Shown: positions 10,785 to 23,859 of the stretch, one piece after another | Position numbering within the stretch: the stretch's first letter is position 1 | How the letters are laid out: each line of letters starts with the position of its first letter | DNA from: Straminergon stramineum | Taxonomy: Eukaryota; Streptophyta; Bryopsida; Hypnales; Calliergonaceae | Length of the DNA stretch: 64,000 nt | NCBI GenBank assembly: GCA_963920665.1 | Contig: OY987265.1 | Coordinates: 18,853,001-18,917,000, forward strand | Direction of reading: 5' to 3' | The notes under the pieces: model-generated | Told to the model about the DNA's origin: nothing | The model's database searches: none | What the model saw: only the letters and a program-made list of their open reading frames with translations | Position numbers and translations under genes: made by a program

Positions 10785-13700
10785 ATGGCCATTGTGGGAC
10801 TCTTTGAGAGGTCCCACCGAAAGTCTCGGAATTTTCTTGTTTACAAAAATATTCTTTCAGGATGGTCAACCGCCGAAATCCACTACGGAAATTTGTGCAA
10901 ATTCCATGGAGGGCGGTAAAATCTCACTAAAAATTTGGATAAGTTCTTTTATGTTAATAAGGCTCCCGACAAGTTTCGTAACGTTTTGATAGCATGAGGT
11001 GCTCGAACCGGAGATTCCCTCCAGATTAACAACGTGGCAATACGAGCGAGGAATTGACCGACGTCTTGGGAGTGTAAGAATTCGAAATGAAGTCAATGAA
11101 ACATCTTTCTTATCTCCTTAGACCTTCCAAATTACCTTGGGCAATCATCTTGCTCAAAAAAGGCAACACCAATAAGTTAGATCTTCAACCCTTTTTTGAT
11201 AAGGAATGGCGCTGGATTTCAATGGGTTTTTGGCGAAGGGGAAAGGGGGGGTATCCACTTGAACTAATCACGGCCTTCTGGAGCCAACGACACAATTTGT
11301 TTGCCAATTGGAGTTAAACTCCAAAAGTTAGAAGTGGATAGCAGAAAATCGGAGAAGTCAACATTCATTTAAAGCTCTAGATCTTGGTGGATTGGGATTA
11401 GGTTGTTCCCATGCTTGGGAATGAGGCTCCAAAAACATGTGGGATGGGGACTTAGTTTTCAACACCTTCGCACGTGGGAAAATCCTGACACAATCCAAGG
11501 ATTGTCAACATCTTACGTAAGGTCAAATCTTGTAAGAAATCTAGATTTTTAGAATTTCCACCTTGTAACCTTGAGGGGAGTGAGGGTGTCCATCCTTCTA
11601 TAAAAAGGGTCTCCCTTCTCCTCTCAAACACCCCCATTTTACATCCCATTTGTATTTGGGTCCGTTGGGTCCACTTGTTGGAACTTTTGGCATTTGGGCC
11701 AAAAACCTTGGCAATTTTTTGTTGCTCTCTTTGCTCTCTTTTGCTCTCTCTTGTCCTCTTTTGGTAGTATTTGTTCTCCTTTGGTTAGTGTTGTTGCAAG
11801 TGATAGAGATCTTGGAGTTCGTTTTGCCCTTGTCACTAGGCTTGAGTGTCGAAGTCCCTTCCTTTGTCTTTCGTCCTTGTCCCTAATCGTGACATGTTAT
11901 TCCTTGGTTGAGAGGCACAAGGGTGTGAGGGTAGTAGGACTCGCCATACGGTGAAGCTTTGAACATATAGGGTACAAGAGTCCTTGTGGTATATGAAGTA
12001 GTGGAGGGATGGCAAAGCTTTGAACCTCTAGAGGTAAAAGTCTTAGTAGTGTGTTAAAAGGGAGAATTACAACGAAGCTTTGAATCCTTTGGGGTAAAAA
12101 ATCTTAATATTGTGTTAAGAGAGGAAACAATGGTGAAACTTTGAAGCCTTCAGGGGTAAAAAGTATTAACAGTGTATGAAAACCACCTCATAGGTGAGCC
12201 GTGAGATCACGTGGCCCCTCCCCCCACAAAGTTTAGTTCCCAAAACGTGTTGGGAACAAACCAAGGTTTAGGTCCCAAAAGAGTAGAAGTAGAAGTCAAA
12301 GTCAAGGGTAGGAAGCAATTAGAGAGAAATCAAATGAAGGTGGCCCTACACAAGTCCGACTTACACCCACAACTCATGGGCATGGCATGTCTTAAATCCC
12401 CCTAGCATTTGCAAAAAAAACCAAATATCCAAACTAGACTAGCCCAACACCCAGCCCACCAAGACCTTGATACCCGGAAGGCCAAACTCGGGCATTGGAT
12501 GGGGTAAGGCCAGGTACCAACAGTGAAGGCTGCTAGCAATCAAGGCAGGGGTACTGGGAGAGTCGGGGTCCACACTCGGGTACTTGGGAGTCAGGGTCTA
12601 CCATCGGGGCTTACTGGAGAGGTCGGTTCCACCATCAAGGCTTTGGGGGAGTCAAGGTCTACCCTGGAGTTACTAGGGGGTTGGATCCGCACTGGGGTTC
12701 TAGGGAGTCAGGGTTTGCACTGAGGCTTATTGGAGGATTGAGTCCGCCATTGGGGGGTATTGGAGGGTCGAGGTGAGAGAGAAAATGGTTGTCTAGGGGT
12801 GAGGCGGGAGAGAACAAGGAGTTGTAAAGAAGAAGGGGGAGAAGAGAAAAGGTCTAGTAATCAAGGTGGAAGAAGAAGGGAGGTCTACAACAAACTCTAC
12901 CACACTAAGCAACCGTCGGGGCGGGGAATCCAACTCCTTGTCTCTTGCAAATTATCCTCAAGGCAACGATCAAATGAACAAGAGAATGAGAAAGAGGCAA
13001 GAAGAAGGACAATTTAAAGGTTAGGAAATGGAAGTAGATAAGGAAGACGAGGGAAATCCACAAGACTTACTTAGGCCCTTAAATTAGAAGTAGGTAATCA
13101 CCCCAAGATTAAGTGTGAGACGTAAATGTAGGACGTAAATGTAGGACATAAGAAGTAGGATGTAAGAAATAGCTCAATTTGGAAGAAGGGATGACGCGTA
13201 CTTAAGATTAGCTTAGTAGGAAGATCGGGGGTTAGTTGGGCTACCTTAGAGTGTAGGAGGAAAGAAAAGAAGGGAGGAGGAAAGAAATAGGGAGAGAAAT
13301 CGGCAACTAAATCCTTGTACTAATTTATTTTATGATTAGAACAATGGTTCGTTGTCTCACGGCATGGGAGTTCATGGCAGAGGACGTAGAGCTTCCTGTG
13401 GGCGCAAGCAGCAACTCAAGTTCCGAGGTATGAGTTAAACCTCCCAAAACTTTCCTTAGGGCTCTAACTAGAATTTAGCAACTTGGGCCGAGGCCTACCC
13501 CTAGGTCAGACCCGTAGGACCGTAGGTTAGGTCATTTCTAGAGACATAGACATAAGGAGGGAAGCCGTGGCTTTCTAAAACCCTAAGGCACACCCAAATC
13601 GGATGAAAATTGAGGAAGTTATCGCGGGATGAAGTTTAGGGTCAAATTGGATGAAGAATAGGTAAACTCCGTGTCTGATAGAGAATTAAACACATTAGGA

Positions 13701-14290
13701 GGAGGCTCCCAATTAGGGTCCAGGGCCTAAGAGAAAAGTCAATTCCGAGTTATAGGCTAGGAGAAATTAGCGGATGAAGTTTGGATAAGGCTTGGATGAA
13801 AATTCGGTAGAAATCCCCGATCAGGGTCCAACTTCAGATCTGGGTAGGGGCAATCTTTGTAAACCATACCCCAAAATTTAGGATCTTTCTGAATTGGGGA
13901 ACTAGGTGTAATGGATGGATGAAGTTCAAAGAACCGAGTAGTGATCAAACTTCATCCACCCATAACTTTGGCTAGGGAGGTCGGATAGGGTCGAGTTTTA
14001 CGTTTTTAGAAATGGCACAAGATGAACTAAAGGTTTCCTATGATAGTTCTGCCTTGGGGTAGGTTCCATTCAGATCATACAGCAAGCCATCCATTTGGTC
14101 GGCCAAAACATTGGAAGTAGTTTAAGCGAATCTTGCAACTTGGGGTCACTTAGGCACTTAATAAAAAGATCCATTGCTTGGAAGGCACAATGGACCATGC
14201 TTAGACACCCCAAAGTAGGAGTCACTTAGTCGAAACTCAAAATCTGGTTGTATTCGCGAATTACCAAGGGTGGGTAATTTGGCGCTCACA
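10785..14290 (+). mobile_element. Giant LTR-like unit, copy A (5' truncated)
   Basis: Homology to copies B, D and E/F starts just after the gap (GTGGGACTC..GAGGTCC). It continues through a TATAAAA box at 11,599, GCTTTGAA repeats (11,945-12,190), a GGCGGGGAATCCAACTCC block near 12,912, and a CACGGCATGGGAGTTCATGG block near 13,358. The last landmark is GATCCATTGCTTGGAAGG near 14,169. It ends TTTGGCGCTCACA at 14,290. The 5' start TGTGAGCC seen in the other copies is absent. No gag, pol or integrase frame is present. The region 12,520-12,780 is a variable GGGG-rich short-period array. At 13,113 it has a single TTAA-containing site, which is unoccupied here but occupied by a MITE in copy B. Confidence 0.65.
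11599..11606 (+). promoter_or_regulatory. TATA box of LTR copy A
   Basis: TATAAAAA is followed by a CT-rich leader (TCTCCCTTCTCCTCTC), the same arrangement as in the other copies. Confidence 0.5.
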
Positions 14291-15662
14291 GATTCTAAGG
14301 TCATTTTCTACAACAAGGAGGGGAGACCAGCACACCCCTTTTTTTGTCCTCTAGCAATACCAGCAACCAACACTTGTGCTCAGTACCAGCACCTAGTATC
14401 GTCACCGTCCCCTAATTCATCACCAGGGGCTCACTCTTTTTTATTTCTTTATTTGTATTTTATCATTTTAAATGCATTTTTATATACAAAAAGCCTAAAA
14501 AAGAGTGTAGTACCTAAATAGGAGTGTCACATTCCAATATAGTATTTGGTCTATATTTAGAATTTTATAGCTAGAATGGCCCAACTACGAGTTGTAAATA
14601 GGTTAGAACCCAACTGAACGTGGCAATTTGGTCATTTACGAGTGATGGGCATACCAAGCTCAAAATCCCACATAGAAGGGAAATCTCCAAGAAAATATTG
14701 GTTGAGGGAACCTTGATAAGGCACATAGGTCAATTCCTGAAGATAGGTTCTAGTTTCCGTATTTCATTGACAAAATAGCGGAACCCCAATTGTTGGCTTA
14801 TAGATGTTGAAAATATCAAGATAGGACCGGGGAAGAATCTTAGGTCCAAGGTTGGTGACTTAGGATTAAAACCATGCCCAGTAACCAATAGTGAAGTCGG
14901 TTCACCAAGATTCTTGCCAATGTGGAACATTTTTCAACCATTGATAATTAAACGAGGGGGTGGATTTTGTCCCCCTGGACCGATGTATAGAGTAAAAACA
15001 TGAGCCTACACATGTGTTGTGGGATTTCATGAGAGGTTCTACAAAAAGTTTCAGAATTTTCTGATAGTTAGAAGATGCATTTCCGAACCATTAACTAACT
15101 AAACCTTCGAGAGGAATTCCTAGAAATTCTCTAGGTGATAGTAAAATCTCACTAAAAATTATTATAGATTTTTTATTTTAATAAACTACCCCGACAAATT
15201 TCAAGACATTCCGATAGTCAGAAGTACACGAACCTGCAAAATTCCTCGACAAGTAATGGAATTTTAAGTCCACGGCGGAGTTGACTAGTGGAGCGGGAGC
15301 ATACGGAAGTGGAATGGGGCTTAAGATAGGTCTTTCCATACTCCCCGACACCTACTTAAGAACCTAGGCTAGTTACTTTTGCTAAAAAAATGAAACTCCA
15401 AAAGTTGGGATTTTTCCCAATTTTGGTATTAAGTTGGTGTTAGGTTTCGTTGCAATTTTGAAGATAGAAAAGGGGAAGGTGGTGCTCTTCAACTAGAAAT
15501 GGCCTTCTCAAGCCAATGGCGTAATCTGTTTGTGATTTAAAGTTAATCTCCAAAAATTAGCTTAATGGCTAGCATAGGATAAAACCTTAAAGATGAGGAT
15601 GAAAATATGAAAAGATAAGGTTAACTTAGATGAACAAGAGGAGATGGTTGCTTGGGAAAGAG

Positions 15663-15670
15663 TATAAAAG
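15663..15670 (+). promoter_or_regulatory. TATA box of LTR copy B
   Basis: TATAAAAG is followed by GTCACCCCTTTTCCTCTC, shared almost exactly with copy D at 30,778 and copy E at 37,731. Confidence 0.5.
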
Positions 15671-17123
15671 GTCACCCCTTTTCCTCTCTCACCACCCCTT
15701 TTTTGTGTAATTGGATTCGTTGGCTCTAATTTATGTTGGAATTGTGACATATAGCTACAAACCTTGTAGCAATGTTTTTTGGGCACTTTAGCTGTTGTTA
15801 TTGTTTTCCCAAGCTTGTGAGGTCTTTGTGAATCCTTTACATCTTGAGTGTGTGAAGTACTAACTCTCCCAAGCCTGAGCTTGGAGGCTTTCTTTTATCT
15901 TATAGTATTACTAGAAGATTGTATGCATTTACCTTTGAAGGACCTTTTCTGTCACCCTCTTCATCTTGTCATTGTACTAACCCTAAAGCAACCTCCAAAT
16001 ATGACTAGCAATGCTACTTCGGGGGGCCTTTGGTTCAAGTCTCCTACGATATTAATCTCATGTAGCTAGTCTTTTGAGTGTCAAATGTCCTTCCTTTTGT
16101 CCCTAATATTGACGTGGTGTTCCTAGTGAGAGATACAAGGGTGTGAGGGTAGTGGGTCCCGCCCTTACGGCAAAGCTTTGAACCTCTTCGGGGTAAAAAG
16201 TCTTAGTGGTGTGTTAAAAGAGGGAATGACAGCGAAGCTTTGAACCCCCTTGGGATGAAAAGTCTTAGCGGTGCGTTAAAACCACCTCACGGGAAAACCA
16301 TGAGACCTTGTAGTCCCTCTCCTACAAGGTTTATTTGCCAAAACCTGTTGGGAACAAACCAAGGTTTAGGCCCCAAAAAATAAGAATTAGAAGTCAAGTT
16401 AAATATGAAGAGTCATTAGTGGGAAATAATGTGAGGTCTTTGCCCCACAAACTTAGCCTACCATCCACTAACCATACACATGGCTTCCCTACACACCCCT
16501 TAGAGGTTAGCAAAAAATCAGCAAAAGGGGAGCCAAACTAGTACCCTCAAACCAAGCCCAACTTTCTGATATCCAAGAAGGGCTAGGTCTGGGTATCACC
16601 GACGGGCTAGGCCAAGGGATGTCTAGTCATTACGTCGGATAAAGGGGGGTTATAGTAACCAACTGGGAAAGGGGCTCTGACATCAAGTGCCGGGCTAGGG
16701 GCTGTTCAATCATTATGTCAAGGAAGGGTGGGGTGGGGTTATGTTAACCAAGGGCCAAGGTTGGGCTAGTCATTAGGGGGGGGGGTTACGATAATCAAAG
16801 GGAAGGGGTTGTCCGGAACTTAGAAGGAGAAGGAGCTATCCAAGATTGAGAAAGGGAAGGGGCCATCTAGTAACTAAGGGAAGAGGGGAAGAGGAGACCA
16901 TGAAGACATGTCCATCACACTAAACAACCTTCGAGGCGGGGAATCCAACTCCCTGTCTTCCGTAAACATCTCCAAAGAAACAAGCAAGTGGTCGAAACAA
17001 TGAGAGAATGACAAGAGGGAAGACAATTTGAAGGGTAGGAGTGGAAGTAGATAAGATAGGAGAGTAATCCCCTAGTATCATTAGGGCCCTAAGATTAAAA
17101 TTAGGTGATTTACACGAGATTAA

Positions 17124-18067
17124 CCCCTAAAGGACCAAATGGTGTTTTTTGACAACATAGCAATTTCGGGCAGCTCACTATGAATGGAATTTTTATTTTT
17201 TTTCTTTGAAATTTTCAACACAACATGTGCCCAAGGAGTAGCTTTAAGACCCAAAAATTTTCGTAACTTTGAATATATGGTTAAAAAGTTATTGTATGAT
17301 ATGTTGTTTTCATTGCTCGGCGGGCAGCCCAAGCAGCAAAAAAAACTTCTTTAAAAATCACTTTTTTTTAAAATAAAAATTTGAAATTTATTTTACTGAT
17401 TTATATATACATGGAAAGCTTTGAATCATTCCATTTTCATTTATGAGATGAAAGTTATGAAGAGTTTTAGTTGTGGATAGTTTGTAGGTAGTAATGGAAT
17501 CTCTACTCTAAAATAAACTTTGAAGACCTTTATTTAATTCAATTTTTAATATTTTGAAAAAAAATAAAACATGAGGTGTAGAGTGTTTATTAGAACAATT
17601 TCACCATTGGGATTGGAATTTTTCAATTCCATAAATAAATTATTAACAATTTAGCATTTTGAATCATTCTCAACTTCTTTCAACTTACTATTTTTTTCCT
17701 CTATGTTGTACAATTCCAAATGATCTAAAATTTTTCAAGCATGTAGCCAACATGACTTAAAGAATGAATCCAAAGAGTGACAACCATTTTGGACATTTTT
17801 TCATAATGATATGGCCTTGTGAAGTGCATCTTCCCGGATTTTTGCAGGGCCCAAAAGCGGCTTTTTGTCACTTCAAATGCTAATATCTTACAATCCAAAC
17901 TATGTATATTTCTGAAATTTTTCCCACATCTTCCCAAACTAGCGTACTACAAGATCCTATGGTTACATTTGTCCAAAAATTTATTTTTTTCTAAAATTTG
18001 GTACTTATACTAGAGATGATAGTTTTGGAGCGTTTTTGGTGAAAACATAGTCAAATTCCTTTAGGGG
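17124..18067 (+). mobile_element. piggyBac-like MITE with TTAA target duplication, copy 1
   Basis: It is flanked by TTAA at 17,120-17,123 and 18,068-18,071. It begins CCCCTAAAGGACCA and ends with the inverted CCTTTAGGGG. It is about 944 bp and non-coding. Copy A of the host LTR shows the unoccupied site at about 13,113 (AAGATTAAGTGTGAGACGTAA), with one TTAA. TTAA duplication with CCC termini is the hallmark of the piggyBac superfamily. Family membership is inferred, because no transposase is present. Confidence 0.8.
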
Positions 18068-20589
18068 TTAAGTATAAGGTGTAAGACGTAAGAGGTAGTT
18101 CAATCTTCGAGGATGGCATGACACGTCCTTAAGATTAGCTTCATAGGTAGAACCAAGGGTGGTTGGGCCACCATAGTACTTAGGAAGAATAGTGGGGGAA
18201 GAAAAGAAAAAAGAGGAAAAGAAATAGAATAAAGCCAACAAATAAATCCTTTTACTAAATTATTTTATGATTAGAACAATGATTCATTGTATCACGGCAC
18301 TGGAGTTCATGGCGGAGGAGGGAGAGCTTCTAGTGGGTGAGATCAATAATTGAAGTTTTGAGGTATAAGTTAAACCTTTCCCAACTCTTCTAAGGTCCCT
18401 AATTAGTAACTCCAACCGAGGCCTACTCCTAGGTCAGACCCTTAAGACTATAGGTCAAGTCATTTCCTGGGACAGAAATTTAAAGAGGAAGACCTTAGCT
18501 TTCCGAAACCCTAAGGCACGCCCAAATCAAATCAAAAACAAGGAAGTTATCGCTCGATGAAGGTTAGGGTTGATTTGGATGAAGAATAGTTAGTCCTAAG
18601 GATTAAAAGCGAATTAAGAAGATTAAGAAGAGGCTATCAATTAGGGTCCAGGGCCAAAGAAAAAAGTTAATTCCGAATTGTAAGCTAGGAGAAATTAGCA
18701 AATGAAGTTTAGGTAAGATTTGGATGAGAATTTCGTGGGAATCCCCAATTAGGGCCAAACTCCAGATCTAGGTAGGAGAAAGTCTTTTGACCCATCCCTA
18801 AGAAATTCAAATCTTTTTGAATTAGGGAACTAGGTTCAATTGATGGATGAAGTTTGAGGAACCGAGTAGTGGTCAAACTTCATCCACTCATAACTTTGGC
18901 TAGGAAGGTCGGATAGGGTTGAGTTTTATGTTTTTCGAAATGAAAAAAGATGAACTAGAGTCTTCTTAGGTTAGTTCTACCTTGACATAGGTTCCATCCA
19001 AAACATACAGTGGACCATCCATTCGATTAGCCAAAACATTGGAGGTAGATTAAGAGAATCTTGCATATTTGGGGGCACTTTAGGCTCTTAGTAAAAAGAT
19101 CCATTTCTTTGAAGGCACAATGGACCACGCTTAGACACCTAAGGGTAGGATTTACTTAGCCCAAACCCAAAATCTGGTTCTATTCGCGAATTACTAAAGA
19201 TGGGAAAATTAGTGCTTAGAGAAGACAAAGCTTTGGACCCCTTAAGTCCTTAGAATCTTAGATTGTGTGTTAAAGTTTAACCAACGACAGAGCTTTAAAC
19301 CCATGGGAACTACCCAAGTCTTAGATTTGGTGTTAAACCCAAATCGGCGGTAGAACTTTGAACTCACTTGGTGTTCACCTCCAAAGTTTAGTACCCAAAA
19401 TTAGGTCCTAAATCCTCATGATCAAGTCTTAGGTGTGCCCCCCTGAGTCCTATGTTCTTTTTTACTTGTTTTACCCCAATTTCCTCCAAGGTCAAGTTTT
19501 ACAAAAGAGGAAAACAACCCTCCAATACCAACAAGCATAGCACCAAGCCCAACAGCTCAAAGGCAAGTACCGAGAGCTAAGGTGGGTACCAAAGCCCCAT
19601 CGGTAGCCCAAGGTAGGTATTGGAGTCAGCTAGCAATCTAGATGGATACTAGCAGCCTACAAAGGTGAGTATCAAAACCCAGGCAGATACTGGCAGCCAC
19701 AAAGGCGGGTATTGGAGCCTAGGCCGGTGCCATCAAAGGTCCAACACCTAAGCAGTCGGGGGGTAGCACAAGGGTTTGGGAAATTCAGGACTTAGATAGA
19801 ATAAAATTATCACCAAAACAAGGGTTAGAAAATAGGGGATTAGGGGGAAGTAGGGATTAGAAATAGGATAGAATAGAAGGAAGATAGAAGGGAATAGAGG
19901 TTGGAAATAGGATAGAATAGAAGGGCTATAGTGGGGAGGGGAAAAGTAATCATAGGAAGATAACCTCACTCACTAGTTCTCTCCACGGAAGCACGGAACG
20001 GCTCTCCACAACAACAACAATGCAAGTGAAGGAGGAGGAGGAAGGAGAGGAACTAATAGGAGGTTAGAAAGGGTCTCTCACCCATTAGAAGTAGCTTCAT
20101 AGACATGGGCATTGATTAGGAGGTAGTGGTCATTAATCCTAGATTAGTGAAATTAGTGCAATGAGGTAGGCAAGTGGCCATTAATTGCTTGATTAGGGAA
20201 TTAGAAGTAGATGGCCAGCCAACTACTGTGCTTCTCGCGAAACAAGGGTAGGTTAGAAGGAAGGGCCGGAAAGAATAGGAAGGAAAAGATGGGGAGTTAG
20301 TCCTACCAAGTGTATTCACATCTGACCTATGAAATTCATCCAAGCATTCATCCAAGTCCATGAAGGTGACATGGTGGTGGGGAATGTGTTGAAGGGAAGT
20401 CTCGGGCACCTAGTGGAGGACAGGGTTGTTCCGGCGGACAGTTCGACAACACGACGAACACGACGTCCAACATGTCAAGTAGACCCTCTTGTCTGTCTAA
20501 TAGAGTCAAACTTAGCTTTGACTTTTTAAAAAAAATTCACCCTACCCGTGAGGCCACCTAGATGCCATGTGGCAGACACATGTCTTCCA

Positions 20590-21540
20590 CGTGGCGTCCT
20601 AAAGGGGCGCATGCGGATGTGGGCGACCTCGGGTGTGGGCGACTACGGGTGCAGGCGATTATAGATAGGGCGACTTCGGGTTCAAGCTGGTAGGCGATCG
20701 CAGGTGGGAAGTACGTGGCGACTTGCGAGGCAAAGACATGAAGTCGGAGCCTAAAGAGAGTATCGCCTCACAAATACCCGCGGGTGCCCCAAAAGACCCG
20801 CAATCGCCTCCTAGGGGACCCACACGTGCCTCAAAAGACCTATAGTCGCCCTCCATAGGACCCGTAGGCGCCCTGCCCAGAACCCGCAGTCGCCCTGTCC
20901 AGGATCCGCAGTCGCCCTGTCCAAGACCTACAGTCGACCTGTCCAAGACCTGCAGTCGCCCCTAGACCTGCAGTCGCCCTGTCCAAGACCTGCAGTCACC
21001 CTGTTTAGGACCCGCAGTCGCCCCTAGACCCACAGTCGTCTTGTCCAAGACCAGTAATCGCCCGTGGACCCGCAATCACCCCTGGACCCGAATGCGCCCT
21101 ACCAGACCTCTGGTCACTCCCCAAGATCCGCGTGCGCCCCTTGCAAACCGCGGGTTCAACCAAATTGGGCTCAACAACAATAAGACTTGAACTCGCCCTC
21201 ACCCGCGGTCGCCCAAGACCTAAACTGGCCTAAGAACCGAGTTCACCCCCCACCCAAAGTCGCCCCCCATTCCACCAAATTGGGCTCAACAACAACAAGA
21301 CTTGAACTCACCCTCACCCGCGGTCGCCCAAGACCTGAACTCGCCCAAGACCCGAGGTCGCCCCCCACCCGAAGTCGCCCCCCACCCGAAGTCGCCCCCC
21401 ATTCCACCAAATTGGGCACAACAACAACAAGACTTGAACTTGCCCTCACCCACGGTCGCCCAAGACCTGAACTCACCCAAGACCCGAGGTCGCCTAAGAC
21501 CTGAAGTAGCCCCTCACCTATAGTCACCTCTATCTTAAAG
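20590..21540. repeat. GTCGCCC-rich degenerate tandem array, left block
   Basis: The units read roughly GACC(C/T)GCAGTCGCCCTGTCCAA in spacings of about 15-30 bases. They grade into a longer repeat of about 115-130 bp at 21,187-21,500, whose three copies each contain AAGACTTGAACT, CACGGTCGCCCAAGACCT or a close variant, and a GAC..GAGGTCGCC-like block. Some frames stay open by chance through the array on either strand. Confidence 0.75.
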
Positions 21541-21735
21541 TCACGTCAGTGCAGGAACCAACATACCACAAGATGTGAGCCATCTCCAACTCTAATGAAG
21601 TCAAGCTCAATTGCATCTTCCATACACTATAATTGACATGTCCTTCAATGCTCGTAGTTAGTTAATACTACAGAATTAGTCTATAAATACAGAAATTTTA
21701 GTATGACTAATTAGAGAAATTGAAGAGGGTTTTCC

Positions 21736-21770
21736 AAACCCTAAACCCTAACCCTATACCCTAAACCCTA
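21736..21770. repeat. Short interstitial telomere-like CCCTAAA run
   Basis: About five units of CCCTAAA, CCCTAAC and CCCTATA are present. This matches the Arabidopsis-type telomere motif, but it is too short and degenerate to imply a chromosome end. Confidence 0.6.
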
Positions 21771-22019
21771 TAGAAAAACCATGGACCTTCTGCATATATG
21801 CCAGTCCAAAAGTAATGTACTTCTATTTTTTAGGATGGATAAAATGACACACACATGTGAGTTGCTTTTCATTATATGTCGTAGAAAAGTTTGAACTCCT
21901 AAACCTTGTACTTGTAAGATAAAAAACATTCAAAGTGTCATTTCCTAACTTTTTAATCTTCAATAAATTGAATATCCATTCACCCCTTCAAATGTGTTTC
22001 AAATTCCCTTGATGTATCA

Positions 22020-22535
22020 AGGGGAGGACTATATTGAAATTCCTATGTTGGAGGATGGAAAATGAAATGATGAGGAGAAGGGCTTCCCCAAGTCTCCATT
22101 TTGTAAACCATTTCTTATGTAGATAAAAAGATTTCTTCTTCATGCATCCCACAGTGTTAGTATTTTTTTTGTACATGGTTTCCTCCAAAAGGAAAGGTCT
22201 CCTCTCAATGTACTCCCTCCAAAAATTAAAATAGGAAATGGTCATGTTGAATTTTACATGAGCATGAGGAAAAGAAAAAAAATGTCAATTAGAAGAGCTT
22301 CCCCAAGTCTCCATTTCTTAAAACCACTTCTTATGTAGATAAAAAGATTTCTTCTTCATGCATCCCACAGTGTTAGTATTTTTTTTGTACATGGTTTCCC
22401 CCAAAAGGGAAGGTCTCCTCTCAATGTACTCCCTCCAAAAATTAAAATATGAAATGGTCACGTTGAATTTGACATGACCACAAGGGAAAAATAAAATGTC
22501 AAGGAGAAGAGCTTCCCCAAGTCTCCATTTCTTAA
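22020..22535. repeat. 217-bp tandem repeat, first part
   Basis: ACCA(T/C)TTCTTATGTAGATAA marks unit starts near 22,103 and 22,320 (period about 217). A partial unit precedes them from about 22,020. Each unit contains TGTACATGGTTTCC, TCTCCTCTCAATGTACTCCC and a closing CCCCAAGTCTCCATTT. The third unit follows the MITE at 23,460-23,690, so the MITE interrupts the array at a unit junction. Confidence 0.8.
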
Positions 22536-23459
22536 CCCCTAAAGGACCAAGGTGTGTTTTTTGGCAACATAACTTTTTTGGGCAGGTACGTGTGACTAGA
22601 GATTTCCATGTTTTTGGCCCAAAATTTAATAGAAGGTGTGGACGAGGATTATCTTTCATGTGCGCTAAATTTCACGGCATTTGGAAATATGAGTCAAAAG
22701 TTATAGCCTAATATGTAGTTTGCTTCTCAACTCGGGCAGTCTGGGCAGATCTGAAAAAATCACTTTTTCAAAAATAAAAATTTGAAATTGGTTTTCTAGA
22801 TTTATATATACATAGGAAGCTTTGAATCATTCCATTTTGATCAATGAGTCAAAAGTTATGAGATCTTTTAGTTTGCGGGCAAGTATGTATACTCTACTCT
22901 AAAATAAACTTTGAAGTCCTTTATTTAACTCAATTTTCAATATTTTTTGAAAAAAATTAAAAAAATAAGGTGTAGATTGTTTATTACAACATTGCAACCA
23001 TTGGGATTGGGATTTTTCAATTCCCTTAATAAATTGTTAACAATTTAGTATTTTGAATCATTCTCTACATCTTTCTACTTACTATTTTTTTCCTATATGT
23101 TGCACAATTCCAAATGATCTGAAAATTTTCAAGCATGTAGATAACTTGCATTGAAGAATGAATCTAAAGAAGCACCACCATTTGGGACATTTTTCATACA
23201 ATTGTGACCTTGTGAAGTGCAGCTGCCCATTTTTTCATAGGGCCGAAAAAAGGATTTTTAGCACTTCAAATGCTAATATCTTGCAATCTACACGGTGGAA
23301 TTTTCTGAATTTTTTTCCACATATTCCCAATCTAGTTTAATACAAGATCCTATGGTTACATGTGTCCAAAAATGATATTTTTCAAAAATTTGGTACTTGT
23401 ATTAGAAATGGCAGTTTTTGAGGTTTTTTGGTGATAACATAGTCAAGGAACTTTAGCGG
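22536..23459 (+). mobile_element. piggyBac-like MITE, copy 2, inside the 217-bp tandem repeat
   Basis: TTAA flanks it at 22,532-22,535 and 23,460-23,463. It begins CCCCTAAAGGACCAAGG and ends CTTTAGCGG (one changed base in the end repeat). The element is about 924 bp and closely matches copy 1 at 17,124 throughout. The neighbouring unit junction at 22,314-22,326 (TTTCTTAAAACCACTTC) is the unoccupied target and has one TTAA. No ORF is convincing. Confidence 0.85.
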
Positions 23460-23690
23460 TTAAACCACTTCTTATGTAGATAAGAAGATTTCTTCTTCGT
23501 GCATCCCACAGTGTTAGTATTTTTTTTGTACATGATTTCCCCCAAAAGGGAAGGTCTCCTCTCAATGTACTCCCTCCAAAAATTAAAATAGGAAATGGTT
23601 ACATTGAATTTGACATGACTACAAGGATGGATGAAGGAGAAATGAAATGTTAGGAAAAAGGGCTTCTCCAAATCTCCACTTCCTAAACCA
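23460..23690. repeat. 217-bp tandem repeat, third unit
   Basis: It starts TTAAACCACTTCTTATGTAG and repeats the unit seen at 22,104-22,535, ending near CCAAATCTCCACTTCC. It is displaced only by the MITE. Confidence 0.8.
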
Positions 23691-23859
23691 ATTTGCTTTC
23701 TTTATTACTTAATTAACTTTTGATCACTTAGTATTGAATGCCTCAATCTTAGGATTTTCTGGAGTTAATCCTCAAAAAAGGGGGGAGCGGTACTTGAAAA
23801 GTTTAAACGCCTTCCCTCCACTTTGTAAGGGGGGAAACTCAAACTCATGTTTTCTAGCG

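Larger units (their letters stand above)
14396..19219 (+). mobile_element. Giant LTR-like unit, copy B
   Basis: This is the most complete copy, with all landmarks in order. They are CACCAGGGGCTCAC (14,409), TATACAAAAAGCC, TTGAGGGAACC (14,701), GGTTCACCAAGATTC and GGTGGATTTTGTCCCCC. Then come TATAAAAG (15,663), the 63-bp-type GCTTTGAA repeats (16,165-16,290), GGCGGGGAATCCAACTCC (16,936), and GATCCATTTC..GAAGGCACAATGG (about 19,098). The far end is degraded (TTAGTGCTTAGA in place of TTGGCGCTCACA). The 5' boundary is approximate. It carries a nested MITE at 17,124-18,067. No retrotransposon protein is encoded. Confidence 0.65.

Noticed and set aside
10141..10807. ORFs spanning the run of N
   Set aside because: Open only because the N are read as unknown residues.
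21187..21527. ORFs of about 100 codons in the GTCGCCC array
   Set aside because: They are generated by the tandem repeat and are open on both strands; there is no coding signature.
21736..21770. Telomere repeat as evidence of a chromosome end
   Set aside because: Only about five imperfect units inside a transposon. CCCTAAA-like words are also scattered elsewhere (4180-4207, 9440-9460).
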